This document shows positions 53,301-64,000 of a stretch of 64,000 nt of DNA, piece after piece. The DNA comes from Pararhodobacter sp. (GTDB lineage Bacteria; Pseudomonadota; Alphaproteobacteria; Rhodobacterales; Rhodobacteraceae). How positions within the stretch are numbered: the first letter of the stretch is position 1; each line of letters opens with the position of its first letter. The position numbers and the translations under genes are program-made. The notes below the pieces were generated by a model. It made no database searches. It was not told where the DNA came from and saw nothing but the letters and a program-made list of their open reading frames with translations. Location: assembly GCF_034676545.1 (NCBI RefSeq), contig NZ_JAUCBZ010000015.1, forward strand, positions 3,463,501 through 3,527,500, in the 5' to 3' direction.

Positions 53301-53895
53301 TCGTCAGAAGAATGTCCGGGGGATTGTCAGCAATTTTCTGGCGCTCTTCCTGGCTTTCCTGACCCGTATAGCGTCGTACAACCGGCTTCAGGTCTTCCGG
53401 CAGCCCAGATTGGGAAATGAATTTTTCGATTTCCTTGATTTGACTATTGGCCAAGGCGTTCATCGGATAGACGATGATTGCTCGCGTTTTGCGCGGCTGC
53501 CCGGCCTTTCGTGAGCGCACGATGGCATCGACCACTGGTACAAAGAAGCAGAGCGATTTCCCCGATCCGGTGCCGGTTGTCACAACAAAGCTTTGTCCCG
53601 TACGGGCTTTGGCGATGGACTGAGCTTGATGTCGATGAAATCTTATGGGCTTTGAATCCATACGGAAAATCTTGCCGGTGGCTTCGTCCAGATCGCCCGA
53701 TTCCACTAGATCGTCCACTGTGGGCCCGGAAAGGAATCTGGGGTTCAGAGAAAGCAAAGCATCGGGCCAGAAGCGTCCCTCATCATATTGACTTTCAATC
53801 TCTCTCTTTATGTCCTCAGCCCGAATGGTGCTGAAGGATCTCGAGAAGCGCGCATAAGCGTCGATAAGGTTATGATCGAATTCAAAGGCTTTCAT
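50314..53895 (-). CDS. drmA: DEAD/DEAH helicase, DISARM DrmA-like
   Basis: 1193 residues. Walker A is VTTGTGSGKSLCFF near 110. DEXH is FIVLDELHTYRGRQGADVA near 232, SAT is CIGTSATMAS near 265, and helicase motif VI is QRAGRAGRSGQAAVI near 1033. Zinc-type pairs CRECGHEV (about 458) and CPCCLDQP (about 571) lie between the two halves. The architecture matches MrfA-like helicases whose DUF1998 domain is split off as the next gene, as in DrmA/DrmB. It starts eight bases after the regulator gene. Confidence 0.85.
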   Translation of the reverse strand: MKAFEFDHNLIDAYARFSRSFSTIRAEDIKREIESQYDEGRFWPDALLSLNPRFLSGPTVDDLVESGDLDEATGKIFRMDSKPIRFHRHQAQSIAKARTGQSFVVTTGTGSGKSLCFFVPVVDAIVRSRKAGQPRKTRAIIVYPMNALANSQIKEIEKFISQSGLPEDLKPVVRRYTGQESQEERQKIADNPPDILLTNFMMAELLLTRQDSLDTKVIDNASGLEFIVLDELHTYRGRQGADVAILVRRLRNRCAPTKAPICIGTSATMASEGSEAGRAKAVADVASRLFGASIGPDAVIDESLQRATDDRLKLEDVRSKLAPVLTNELPDNLTDEVLQGHPLAVWAELAIGLDDGQELKRKKPVPFNTAVELLSEDSEIDAETCRKGFEQFLTRVSLPEAERGGHGKGAFLAFKLHRFISGAGEIFTTLTGRPRRVLFEGQLEDPDAPGHRLYPTRFCRECGHEVHVVTKTEDADGICFLPRNIDETPIADPDGDIAGYLTPIGGSDPDYAFTGDPETYPEDWREERNGIERLRSNRKSCLLEQATVRPNGRYGADGVSFWFIPGKFGFCPCCLDQPHPSMRERSKLAGLSGEGRSSATTHLVSTALEWMNGDSSGVPPEKRKLLGFTDNRQDAALQAGHFNDYLFVSLLRGAILRALLDAGEDGIAEDEFGLRVVKALGFTAANKDFRIHWMLDPEAGAVVREDSQRSLAKVLAHRVWTDLRRGWRYTNPSLSVLKLVDVDFIGLDDISEDRESLMAILPDLGNLDASACKKLLKEILGAMLEGLAVSTEALDLTVLDTVGQKSRNLLRTPWAIDQKETPRSRSTLFLQAPGKDRVGLREEQTIIRAGHNSRIGRTINRKSVIGTKLNKTDYLAVMTGLLELMAREGLVSLVEIETDLLGWRLSPSAVRLVPGEAVRAGQAQGNRYFHDLYNAIATDLKKGRSTYWGLEGREHTAQVSQRQREWREWRFRFEDDDRAKLKENAAEIKSSGESDQFLPALFCSPTMELGVDISALNAVYLRNVPPTPANYAQRAGRAGRSGQAAVIVTYCAAQSPHDQYFFERRNDMVAGVVRPPALDITNEELVRSHLHAVWLAEAKLALSADIPEILDLKEAKYPLKQDVTDVINQPGLVTAARAPMKRVLDQILASMDGKKPVWMGDVDDFILEVAMRAPQEFDRAFDRWRELYNSART

Positions 53896-53903
53896 GGAAA
53901 ATC

Positions 53904-54782
53904 CTACTGCTCCCCCACCCGTTCAGCTGGGCCCAGTATCTCGTCACGGTTCAAAAGCACGATCTGCTGATCCTGCGGTCGCCGCGCTGCTGGATCAGTG
54001 TCGAGACCGAGGCGTTTTAACGCATAGAACAGGAGCGCCCTGCGCACCGGAATCTCAGCCCGACCATCTTCCATGCCGTAGTCCATCTCGATGGCACGAC
54101 GCTGCGTTGGCGAGAGGTCTGGATGCGGACCAATCTCGAGCACCACTTCTCTGTGCCAATCTGCGTCGCCTTGCTGGTCGGCCGTAACCGGTCCCTGGTT
54201 GCCAATCTCGACAATCCGCGAAAGCAGAAAATCCTTGAACACTTGGTCGTTCTGACAAAAGGCGCGCGCATGCCAGCGGAAGCCGTCGAAGGCCAGCGCA
54301 TGCGGCTCGATCCAGCGCGCGCTGGGCTCTGGTCGTGACATCGATTGATAGGTCAAGTGAAGGGCTGCGGGTTCATGGATTGCGGCCAACACGTCGCGCA
54401 GGGTCTCGGGCGCAACACCGCGTGCAGGCGTTGGCGTCGCACCATATCCGGGAAACACGCTGATCCAGCTCTGCTCACGTGAGACAAGACCCTGACCGAC
54501 GGCACGCAACTGGGCGAAATAATCCTCTGCACTGGGCGTGATGAAATGTGGCGTGAAATTCTTGCCCCGGACATAGGCGCGCTGGCTCTTGTCGTAGACG
54601 AGATTGCGCTTCCACTGGTCGGAATAGCCGCTCAGGTCGAGCGAGGCCTGCTGAAGCGAAATGCCGAACGTTTCCATAAGGTCTGAGCGGTTGATCCGTC
54701 CATGCCAGAACACCCGAAACTCGATGAATGCGTTGCGCCGCTCAGCGCCCCAGTTCAGCTGTTTGACGTGTTTCTTCGGCAC
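53904..54782 (-). CDS. WYL-domain transcription regulator (BrxR/CapW-like)
   Basis: 292 residues. An N-terminal winged helix (AFIEFRVFWHGRINRSDLM, FGISLQQASLDLSGY) is followed by a WYL domain with ALHLTYQSMSRPEPSARWIE and the ligand-side FRWHARAFCQNDQVFKDFLL. The C-terminal dimer part is NRDEILGPAERVGE. This plan matches BrxR/CapW, which repress BREX, CBASS and other defence operons until phage-derived or DNA-damage signals bind the WYL pocket. It is the first gene of the operon and lies eight bases before drmA, with a promoter and inverted repeat in front. Confidence 0.83.
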   Translation of the reverse strand: MPKKHVKQLNWGAERRNAFIEFRVFWHGRINRSDLMETFGISLQQASLDLSGYSDQWKRNLVYDKSQRAYVRGKNFTPHFITPSAEDYFAQLRAVGQGLVSREQSWISVFPGYGATPTPARGVAPETLRDVLAAIHEPAALHLTYQSMSRPEPSARWIEPHALAFDGFRWHARAFCQNDQVFKDFLLSRIVEIGNQGPVTADQQGDADWHREVVLEIGPHPDLSPTQRRAIEMDYGMEDGRAEIPVRRALLFYALKRLGLDTDPAARRPQDQQIVLLNRDEILGPAERVGEQ

Positions 54783-54809
54783 GCGGTCCCTTTCCGATCA
54801 CTTCCAGCG

Positions 54810-54839
54810 AGTATAGAACTAAAAAATAGTCCCTCGCAA
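54810..54839 (-). promoter_or_regulatory. promoter with inverted-repeat operator in front of the defence operon
   Basis: On the minus strand TTGCGA (54834-54839) and TATACT (54810-54815) are 18 bases apart. The spacer contains GGACTA-TTTTT-TAGTTC, an inverted repeat with one mismatch. BrxR-type repressors bind imperfect inverted repeats near the promoter, so this is the likely autoregulatory site. GGAAAGG, a few bases before the ATG, is the ribosome site. Confidence 0.6.
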
Positions 54840-54874
54840 TAAAATGATTCAACTGGAAGAACAGTCGGTAACCG

Positions 54875-56254
54875 CTAGCTCGCTTTGATATCAAAGCCTT
54901 GCAGGTATACTTCGATCTCGCAGATCAGTGCCTGATCCAAACCTTCGTTGCCACGTATTTCATCAAGGGCGCGCCAGGCATTGCCGATTGTCATCCACTC
55001 AGTCTCAGGCGCATCTGGCGCGGACCAGCGCTCGCGCAGCCAAGCCTCGAATTGGGCCCGCTCTTCGGGCGAAAGCAGGTGCGGCGCGTAAAATGCCACT
55101 AGGCGGCGGCCGAGCTGGCGCAGGCGGCTATCGCTCAGCGACGCCACAACCTCCTGCCGCTGCGGCCAGTCCACACGCTGGAATTCTGCAAGCCGGGCCT
55201 TGTCGGCGTGGCTGTAAAAGCCACCGAATATCTGCTTCTCGACGGGTGGTGGCGGCGCGGCAGGATCCTCTGGAAACCGCGCAGCCAGAGCCTGTGCGAC
55301 GCGCGCCCGGAACTCGGGCGCATTGGCGATGACCTCGGCACGGCGCAACTGCGCAGCGCTGGGCGTCGGGAGCGAGAGGAGCGCGGGCGTCTTGTTGACC
55401 GACAAGGAGCGGATGATCTTCGGCGTGGCGTCCACCGCTGCGAAAAGCGTCGCATCATCGGCGGTCAGGAAATCGGCAGGGTCGGCCGCTTCCAGGTCAA
55501 AGAAGGCCGCCTGGTTCGGATTGCTGGCCGAATAGCCGCAGAAGCAGCCAAGCGTGGCGCGCGGCGATCCACCGCCGAAGCGCTCAATCAGCGCCATGGG
55601 CTGGAACGCCTCAATTCGTGCCTGCACATGAACCTTGTCGCGATTGGGCAGCAATTCTGCCCAAAGCCCTGGCACGCGCTGGGCGATCTGACGCGCGATG
55701 TAGATGGTCGCTTCGACATCGCCGAGAGCGTCATGCGCGTTATGTGCCGCAAAGCCATTCAACGGCGCGATAAGATCAAGCTTGAAGCGCACGCGCCCAG
55801 TTTCATCGACGGGCCACTCAAACAGGTCGGGTTGGCGATGCCAGACAGCGTAGAGGGCCGTCAGCAAATCAAAACGCGTATTGCCGTTGAACTGAGTGGC
55901 GAAGATGCCCGGCTGCAGGTTCTGATAGAAGGCCTGGCGCAGCATCTCCTCATCAAATCGGATGCTGTTGAACCCGGTCCAGATCGCAGGTGACCAGCGA
56001 TCAATCAGCGCGCCGATCTCTTGCGTAAACTCGAAGAGCGTTGGCAGGGCCGCGTCCAGCAACTGCGCTGGGCGCACGCCAGTTACCGCCAAGGCCCAAG
56101 GCGAAGGGATGATATGCGGGGCGATCCGGCAACGCAGATTGACCCGCTCGATCTCCCTGAATTCGTCATCCGTCAGAATGGCGGCGAATTGCAGTGGCTG
56201 ATCAAAGGCAGGTGAAAGGCCGGTGGTCTCGAGATCGTAAAAGGCGAGTGTCAT
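54875..56254 (-). CDS. sbcB: exonuclease I-like DEDDh 3'-5' ssDNA exonuclease
   Basis: 459 residues against 475 in E. coli ExoI. The active site is FYDLETTGLSPAFDQPLQFA (D and E), GFNSIRFDEEMLRQAFYQN (D), and AHNAHDALGDVEATIYIA (H and D). These lie in the same order and spacing as ExoI (HDYETFG, YNNVRFDDE, HDAMADV). It degrades ssDNA from the 3' end in repair and recombination. It lies upstream of the WYL gene on the same strand with a 92-base gap containing the promoter, so it may belong to the island or be host housekeeping. Confidence 0.85.
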   Translation of the reverse strand: MTLAFYDLETTGLSPAFDQPLQFAAILTDDEFREIERVNLRCRIAPHIIPSPWALAVTGVRPAQLLDAALPTLFEFTQEIGALIDRWSPAIWTGFNSIRFDEEMLRQAFYQNLQPGIFATQFNGNTRFDLLTALYAVWHRQPDLFEWPVDETGRVRFKLDLIAPLNGFAAHNAHDALGDVEATIYIARQIAQRVPGLWAELLPNRDKVHVQARIEAFQPMALIERFGGGSPRATLGCFCGYSASNPNQAAFFDLEAADPADFLTADDATLFAAVDATPKIIRSLSVNKTPALLSLPTPSAAQLRRAEVIANAPEFRARVAQALAARFPEDPAAPPPPVEKQIFGGFYSHADKARLAEFQRVDWPQRQEVVASLSDSRLRQLGRRLVAFYAPHLLSPEERAQFEAWLRERWSAPDAPETEWMTIGNAWRALDEIRGNEGLDQALICEIEVYLQGFDIKAS

Positions 56255-56349
56255 AGGCTCAGTTTAGCTTGCGACGCGGAATCCGTCATCCACCAAAAAT
56301 AGCGCTACCGTGATAAAGATACTGCTCGGGTGCCATCATGTTGTTGCAT

Positions 56350-57591
56350 CTATCCGTCGCCCTTTTCTGTATCGGCGATCCGGGATTTCAATCGCGCTGA
56401 CATTAGCACATCGGTGGCGGCATTAGCCGAGAGCCTCTGAACCTCCCGCAGCACCCGGTCCCCCTGCCCGATCCGCTTAGCAGCGGCCATGACATGGGTG
56501 ACGGCCTCGTCGATATCGAGCGGGCTGGGTTCATAGCCGTGACCCGCCAGAAGATGCCCGATCGCGAACAAGCCGACTTGCGCGGCAAAAGCTGGCTCCT
56601 TGATCGCGAAATCCCGCGCCGCGCGGATCAGCGTTGCCGGAGCCGCGTCCGGATGGGCGGCACACTCAAGCGCGATGTCGAGATACTTCGCGGTCTTCGC
56701 CGCGGCAAACCACTTGCCCCTTGAGCCTTGTGTCTCGATCAGGTCTTCGAGGATCCCGCGCGCATCGATATCCGGATACCGTTTCACCAAATCCCGCCAC
56801 ATCGCGAGATAGGTATTGCCCGAGGCAGTGGGCAGACCGAAGCGGCGATAGGCCTCCTTCTCCCGACCCTTTCGGACCAGAATACGCTCGCAGAACTGCG
56901 CGATTTCAAAGTGGCCCCATTGTCGACGATCATCCTTCAGCAGGGCCTCGGCGTAGGCGAAAGCTTCGTCTTCACGCCCCTGACGCAGCAGCGCTTCGGC
57001 TCCGAACTTTTCATGAAACCATATGCGCGTCCTCTGCACTGAGAGGAGCGCCAGCAATTCGTCATATCGTCTGGCCTCAAGCAGGCAGGACAACGTCAGC
57101 GTGCCCGTTGTCACATGGGAGAACCGCGCATGATCCGACCAAGCCTCTCGGATCATGTCGAGATCGCAGTCGGCATGCAGGTTCATCAGCGCAGGGTATG
57201 CCGCGATCTGGCCAAAGCGATCGGCGATTGGCGCGAGATAATCGACGCCGTCGTCCTCGATCGCATCGCGCAGCTGTTCGAGCCATTTCGCGCGGGTTTT
57301 CTCGTCGGCCGGGGCCTCGATCAGGATCGGCAACAACTCCTCCAGCGTCCGGGACACGGCGTTGCCTAGCGCGCCCGATGAGGTGTCGATATGCTCAAAA
57401 GCGGGCCAAATGCGCTGGGCGAGCGCAATGACGCCTTCGGCAGCTGTTGTTGGATCGGTCCGCGCGACCGCCCGGATTTCGGCGCTGACAGACTTTAACC
57501 GCTCAACGGCCTTGGTCGAAGACTTCCAGCTATATGCGCCTGCACGCATTCCCGGCTTGAAAGCCCATTTATGTGTTATTTTGCCCGCCAT
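56350..57591 (-). CDS. helical repeat protein of unknown function (413 aa)
   Basis: Nearly all helix, with repeated amphipathic pairs such as LLEARRYDELLALLSVQR and EALLRQGREDEAFAYAEALL that look like TPR or HEAT-like repeats. No catalytic motif and no membrane segment. Its start overlaps the 69-aa gene by 16 bases, with AGAGAGG before the ATG, so the two are co-translated. I do not recognise the family. A scaffold or sensor in the island is plausible but unproved. Confidence 0.65.
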   Translation of the reverse strand: MAGKITHKWAFKPGMRAGAYSWKSSTKAVERLKSVSAEIRAVARTDPTTAAEGVIALAQRIWPAFEHIDTSSGALGNAVSRTLEELLPILIEAPADEKTRAKWLEQLRDAIEDDGVDYLAPIADRFGQIAAYPALMNLHADCDLDMIREAWSDHARFSHVTTGTLTLSCLLEARRYDELLALLSVQRTRIWFHEKFGAEALLRQGREDEAFAYAEALLKDDRRQWGHFEIAQFCERILVRKGREKEAYRRFGLPTASGNTYLAMWRDLVKRYPDIDARGILEDLIETQGSRGKWFAAAKTAKYLDIALECAAHPDAAPATLIRAARDFAIKEPAFAAQVGLFAIGHLLAGHGYEPSPLDIDEAVTHVMAAAKRIGQGDRVLREVQRLSANAATDVLMSARLKSRIADTEKGDG

Positions 57592-57785
57592 CTATAGCCT
57601 CTCTCCACCATGCGCAGCGCATTCCCCTGAACCCCCTCTGCAGTCTTCGTGACATTCCCCTCGGTTTCGCCCGGAGGGGCTGCCACTTCGAACGTGATCG
57701 TCACCCTGCCCGCGACCGGCTTGTCGACAAGCTCTTGGACCCGATTTTTGATATCGGTCGGTCGATATCCGATCTCGCGTGCCAT
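57576..57785 (-). CDS. hypothetical small protein (69 aa)
   Basis: The ATG at 57785 has AAAGG five to six bases upstream. Residues include IGYRPTDIKNRVQELVDKPV then VTITFEVAAPPGETEGN, a helix followed by a strand. It lies 33 bases after the helicase stop and overlaps the 413-aa gene. The gene pair could form a two-component unit. No family recognised. Confidence 0.55.
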   Translation of the reverse strand: MAREIGYRPTDIKNRVQELVDKPVAGRVTITFEVAAPPGETEGNVTKTAEGVQGNALRMVERGYRWRAK

Positions 57786-57818
57786 GGCTTACCTTTATCG
57801 GTAATTCATCCGAACAAG

Positions 57819-60800
57819 TCACGATGTCCCACGCCGACTTACCCTATTCGATAAATTCCTCGACCTCTGCTTCGTCGACGCTGGGCGGGACTTACCAGTA
57901 CACGCGGGGTAACGGACGCACCCCATAAATTGCCCATAGGGCCCTTTGCGTTCAACCAGCCAGCCATCGCTGCATTCGGGACATTCCGGATAACAGGCCC
58001 CGCAACTGCACCGAACCTCCGGAGATCCGGGTGCCAACCGCGGCAGGGCGGCACCGCAGGACAAGCAGGCAGGCAACAAGTTTCCACAGTGTTGGACGTG
58101 TTCGCACCGGTACCAGACACGATCATCCTTGCCATTTACACACACCAATCGTCCGCCGCACTCTCCGCATTCATGCGCTTCCTGATCCGCACCAGGCGCC
58201 GCGATTACCCCGTAAACGGGGTCTTTGCTCAGCTCGGTGACAAAAGCGGATGGCCGGGCGTTCGATGCAAGAAGCGTGAGTGTGAAGCGCGCACGCGTCA
58301 TCGCGACATACATCACCCGCCGCTCCTCTGCGTTCTCAAACATCTCTTCTTCAGGAGAAACCAAAGTCAGCAAAGGATCGTCAACAATTTCTGATGGAAA
58401 CCCCGTGCTGCCGCTGTCGGCGTTGAGCAGAACCACGTGATCTGCCTGAAGACCCTTGGAGGCGTGGATTGTCTTGAAGCTAAGTTGCAGGCGCGGAAAC
58501 TGCCTCTTCAACGCGCGCATATCCGGCTCAACAAACCGGTATCGACCGAGCAGAAGAACGGTCACGGGTTTTTCGCCAGCATTCGACTGCGCCGACAGGA
58601 TGGTCAGAACTTCGGTGAGTTTGCGCGGACCTTCATCGCGCGGCGTCATCACGATCCTGATTGCTGGCTCGGTCGCAATCCCCGCCGGAACAATCTGCTT
58701 TTGCAACTGCGCAGGGTTCTTGAGAACAAATGTCCGGGCGGCAAAGGCGATCTGGTCAACCGACCGGAATGTGCGGCCGAGATCAACCGTCCTGTGGATG
58801 CCAGCTTCGCCATCAAATGCACCACCAAACTCGCCTCCGAAATGGCGCATCAGATGAATGTCTGAACCCGCAAAACGAAAGATCGATTGCCAGTCGTCAC
58901 CCACGGCAAACATGCGCACGTCCGGATGCTGCGATTTCAGCGCTTTCACCAGCCTTGCACGGCTTTGCGAGATGTCTTGAAATTCGTCAACGAGTATGTG
59001 GCGAAATGGACTGACATATCTGCCGGTCTCTGCGTAGTGGGCAGCTCTGAGGATCATGTCCTCGAAGTCGATCCGCCCACCGAGCCGCTTCTCATATTCT
59101 TCGAACACGGGGTCAAAGACATCCAGAAACGCCTTAGCGCGGTTCCCAAGCTTCATCCGTTCGGACTTGGTTTCACAGTCGGCCAGGCTATAGCCGCCAC
59201 TTTTATACTTGCGCAGGAACGTCCCCAGGAGCTGAGAGAACGTGTCCACCTGCTTCAATTCAATGACGCGGTCATAGATTGTCTCGACCGGGCGCGGGTT
59301 CAGCGTCACATGGGGAGCCAGTTTTTCGGCAAGCGCAGTCAATAAGCGCCCTTCCTGGCGTTCATAGCTGAAGGTCTCAATGAGGATGGTTTCGTTCGCC
59401 GAGTGAACTTCCCGCTTCCAGTCCATGCCGGCGAGATAGCTTTCGCGGTCAACATAAGGTGCGGTCGTCAGCCGTTCGCTCCCATCTGCCAACGTCTGAC
59501 GCCGCACCCCAAAATGCTCGATGTAAACGCCGCTTTCGATCAACCGAAAATCCGGGCAATAGTCGCGCCGACCGGTCCCAGGAAGTTTGTGCTCATAATT
59601 TGGTTCGTACTCGTATTCGATCCCGTTTTCGTAAAGCCAGTTTGCAATCTGCAGCTCTTCGTAACTCTTGACCTTCTCGCCCTGCAATGTGCGCAGATCC
59701 TGCTGTTCCATGTGGGTATAAAAGGCGTGCTTGGTGGCGAAATCCCATTCTGTCTTCGGTTCGACAAGGAAATGCGCGAACCATCGTATGATGCTTTTTG
59801 AGACATCTGACAGCGTTTTGATGAGATCCTTCAGGATCTGTTTGATCAACGCGGTAAATGCCGCGTCGTCCGTGGCATGGTCTGCCAGTGCGGGCTTTGA
59901 ACCCTCCACAAGACCAATAATGTCGTAGGCAATCGCGTGGAAGGTCCGCGCCACGATCGGCACGCCTGATCGCGCCTCGACCCGTTCGGACATTTCTTCG
60001 GCGCGTTTTTGGCGAAAGCCAGGAGCAATATTTCCTCCGGCCGCCGGATGCCAGCCTTGACGAGATAGGCGGCTTTCGCGGTGATGACGCTCGTCTTGCC
60101 TGATCCCGCGCCTGCAAGGACCAGCGTCGCATCCTCGTCCACAACAACGGACAGACGCTGCTCGGGTGTCAGCGGCATGCTCTCAACGGTGTCGAAGAAC
60201 TCCTTCCAGCGTTCGAGTTCTGCCGCCACGAATATCGAGACTGCCTCAGCCCTTACGGCGCGCGGCCCGGCAACAAATTTCCTGACGCGATCGACGCGCA
60301 CCATACCCTCGACACCGATTGCCTCGCGCTGCAGCTTGGACAAAAGCGTGCCATCAAGATCACGCGCGTCAACCAGCAGAGGCTCAATGCTGCAAGCCGC
60401 AGGATACTGGGCGGGTTTTGCCAGGGCGGAAATGGCAGCATGAAGACGGTCAAAGCGATCTGCTTCTCGTTTGAGGGCTGCCAGATTGAATTCGATCCAA
60501 GCGCGCTTCACCTGATCGGAAAAATCCACGGCTTCCGCATAGTTTGCACCACGCAAAATGGTCTCGGCCCGAGTGCCCGACCGCACAGTCAAAGTTGAGC
60601 CGAATGCACCCTTTCGAACGACCGGGGAGTCGCAGACGTCCGCCAAAGAAAGATGCGCTGTCTGGCCACGCTTGGTTGCCCGAAGCATATCACCGTCAAG
60701 TTCGAGAACCTTGGCTGTCGTGCCAAAGGGGTTCACGATCAGCCCAAGCAGTGGTCCCTGACGTAGTCGAATCAATATCTTAGCCCTGCCCAATGTTTCA

Positions 60801-60901
60801 ATGACTTTGGGCCAAGCGGCCTTGGCGGCGCAAGACTGTTCGCTGAAGTCATTTGGACGCGTTTCTGGCCGTTCAATGTCGGCGAATGCCGCTGACTGCA
60901 C
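57819..60901 (-). pseudogene. UvrD-type helicase (helicase IV-like) with a 1-nt frameshift
   Basis: About 1027 codons if repaired. The first frame (start GTG near 60901) has an N-terminal region like helicase IV, then LTPEQRLSVVVDEDATLVLA and the Walker A AGAGSGKT near residue 270. It ends in nonsense after LLLAFAKNA. At 60001-60004 the sequence GCGCC appears where GCGGCC is needed. The second frame then continues (EEMSERVEARSG, RTFHAIAYDIIG). Later motifs are LVDEFQDISQSRARLV and MYVAMTRARFTLTLL. The end has cysteine-rich, topoisomerase-type zinc fingers (CPECSDGWLVERKGPYG). A sequencing error is possible. Confidence 0.75.
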
Positions 60902-60967
60902 GCGAATGCGTGCGAATGCCGTTTTTTAGGCGCGGTGTTGATGTGGCGTTGATGTAAAACGCAAAAC

Positions 60968-60995
60968 GCCCTGTGGTATAAAGATACCACAGGGC
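60968..60995 (-). terminator. strong hairpin terminator of the rRNA operon
   Basis: A 12-bp perfect stem (GCCCTGTGGTAT at 60968-60979 with its complement at 60984-60995) has a 4-base loop. On the minus strand it is followed by GTTTTGCGTTTTA. It lies 25 bases after the tRNA and ends the rRNA transcript before the defence island. T-rich sequence on the other side may make it bidirectional. Confidence 0.85.
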
Positions 60996-61020
60996 AAGCG
61001 TTTGTTTTATTTAGAATTTT

Positions 61021-61097
<77 letters not shown>

Positions 61098-61159
61098 CCA
61101 TGTTTGTCTGTTTGGGTTTTATGAGATCGTTTTGAGAGAGACGTGTCTGTTTCTTTTCA

Positions 61160-61277
<118 letters not shown>

Positions 61278-61365
61278 AGAGAAGAAACAGAAACATCGGT
61301 TGCGGTTATGCAACTTTCGGGTGTCTTTAAGCTTTTGTCCTGTAACCTTGCTGTTACTGGATCAA

Positions 61366-64000
<2,635 letters not shown>

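Noticed and set aside
42136..53895. BREX or Druantia as the name of the system
   Set aside because: PglZ, BrxC and BrxL are absent, and the Druantia DruE protein is a single very long chain with DUF1998 attached. Here helicase and DUF1998 are separate and accompanied by SNF2 and methylase, as in DISARM.

Overview
The window comes from a GC-rich alphaproteobacterium, most likely Rhodobacterales. The rRNA operon ends 23S-5S-tRNA-fMet as is typical of that order, and the phage proteins (DUF2163, DUF6441, DUF3489 and similar) are the kinds seen in Rhodobacterales prophages. I had no database access, so family names rest on motifs I can read.

Region 1 (1-6.7 kb) is an accessory patchwork. It holds the end of a phage methylase-like gene, two genes with PD-(D/E)XK-like cores, a membrane protein, a LOTUS/OST-HTH protein, and minus-strand wreckage of another phage's terminase genes.

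Region 2 (6.7-37.7 kb) is most of a lambda-like siphophage prophage reading rightward. Two tandem ParB-N/DNA methyltransferase genes (the first frameshifted) and a leftward set of small genes come first. Then come terminase (TerS, TerL), gpW, portal, protease/scaffold with an internal start, decoration and capsid proteins, tail tube, G/GT chaperones with an A AAA AAC -1 slippery site, and tape measure. Tail-hub genes, a tip protein with a VWA domain, fibres, an M15 endolysin and an overlapping Rz/Rz1 pair follow. Two cargo segments interrupt the tail genes: a minus-strand 349-aa unknown with a plus-strand 49-aa gene, and an Old Yellow Enzyme-type oxidoreductase. No integrase or repressor was recognised, so the left end of the prophage lies outside the window.

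Region 3 (37.9-60.9 kb) is a defence island of twelve genes, all leftward. Its core is eight genes with gaps of 2-10 nt: a WYL (BrxR/CapW-like) regulator, a DrmA-type helicase, a DrmB-type DUF1998 protein, a SNF2 helicase (DrmD), a large DNA methylase (DrmMI), an ArdC/ImmA-like metalloprotease, an HNH endonuclease, and a DUF262-HNH-AlbA_2 protein. This looks like class 1 DISARM, but the PLD nuclease DrmC is missing and three other genes stand in its place. Upstream are an ExoI-like exonuclease, two unknown genes and a helicase IV-like gene broken by a 1-nt frameshift.

Region 4 (61.0-64 kb) is the host rRNA operon end, also leftward: partial 23S, 5S, initiator tRNA and a strong hairpin terminator. 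The island begins directly behind it.
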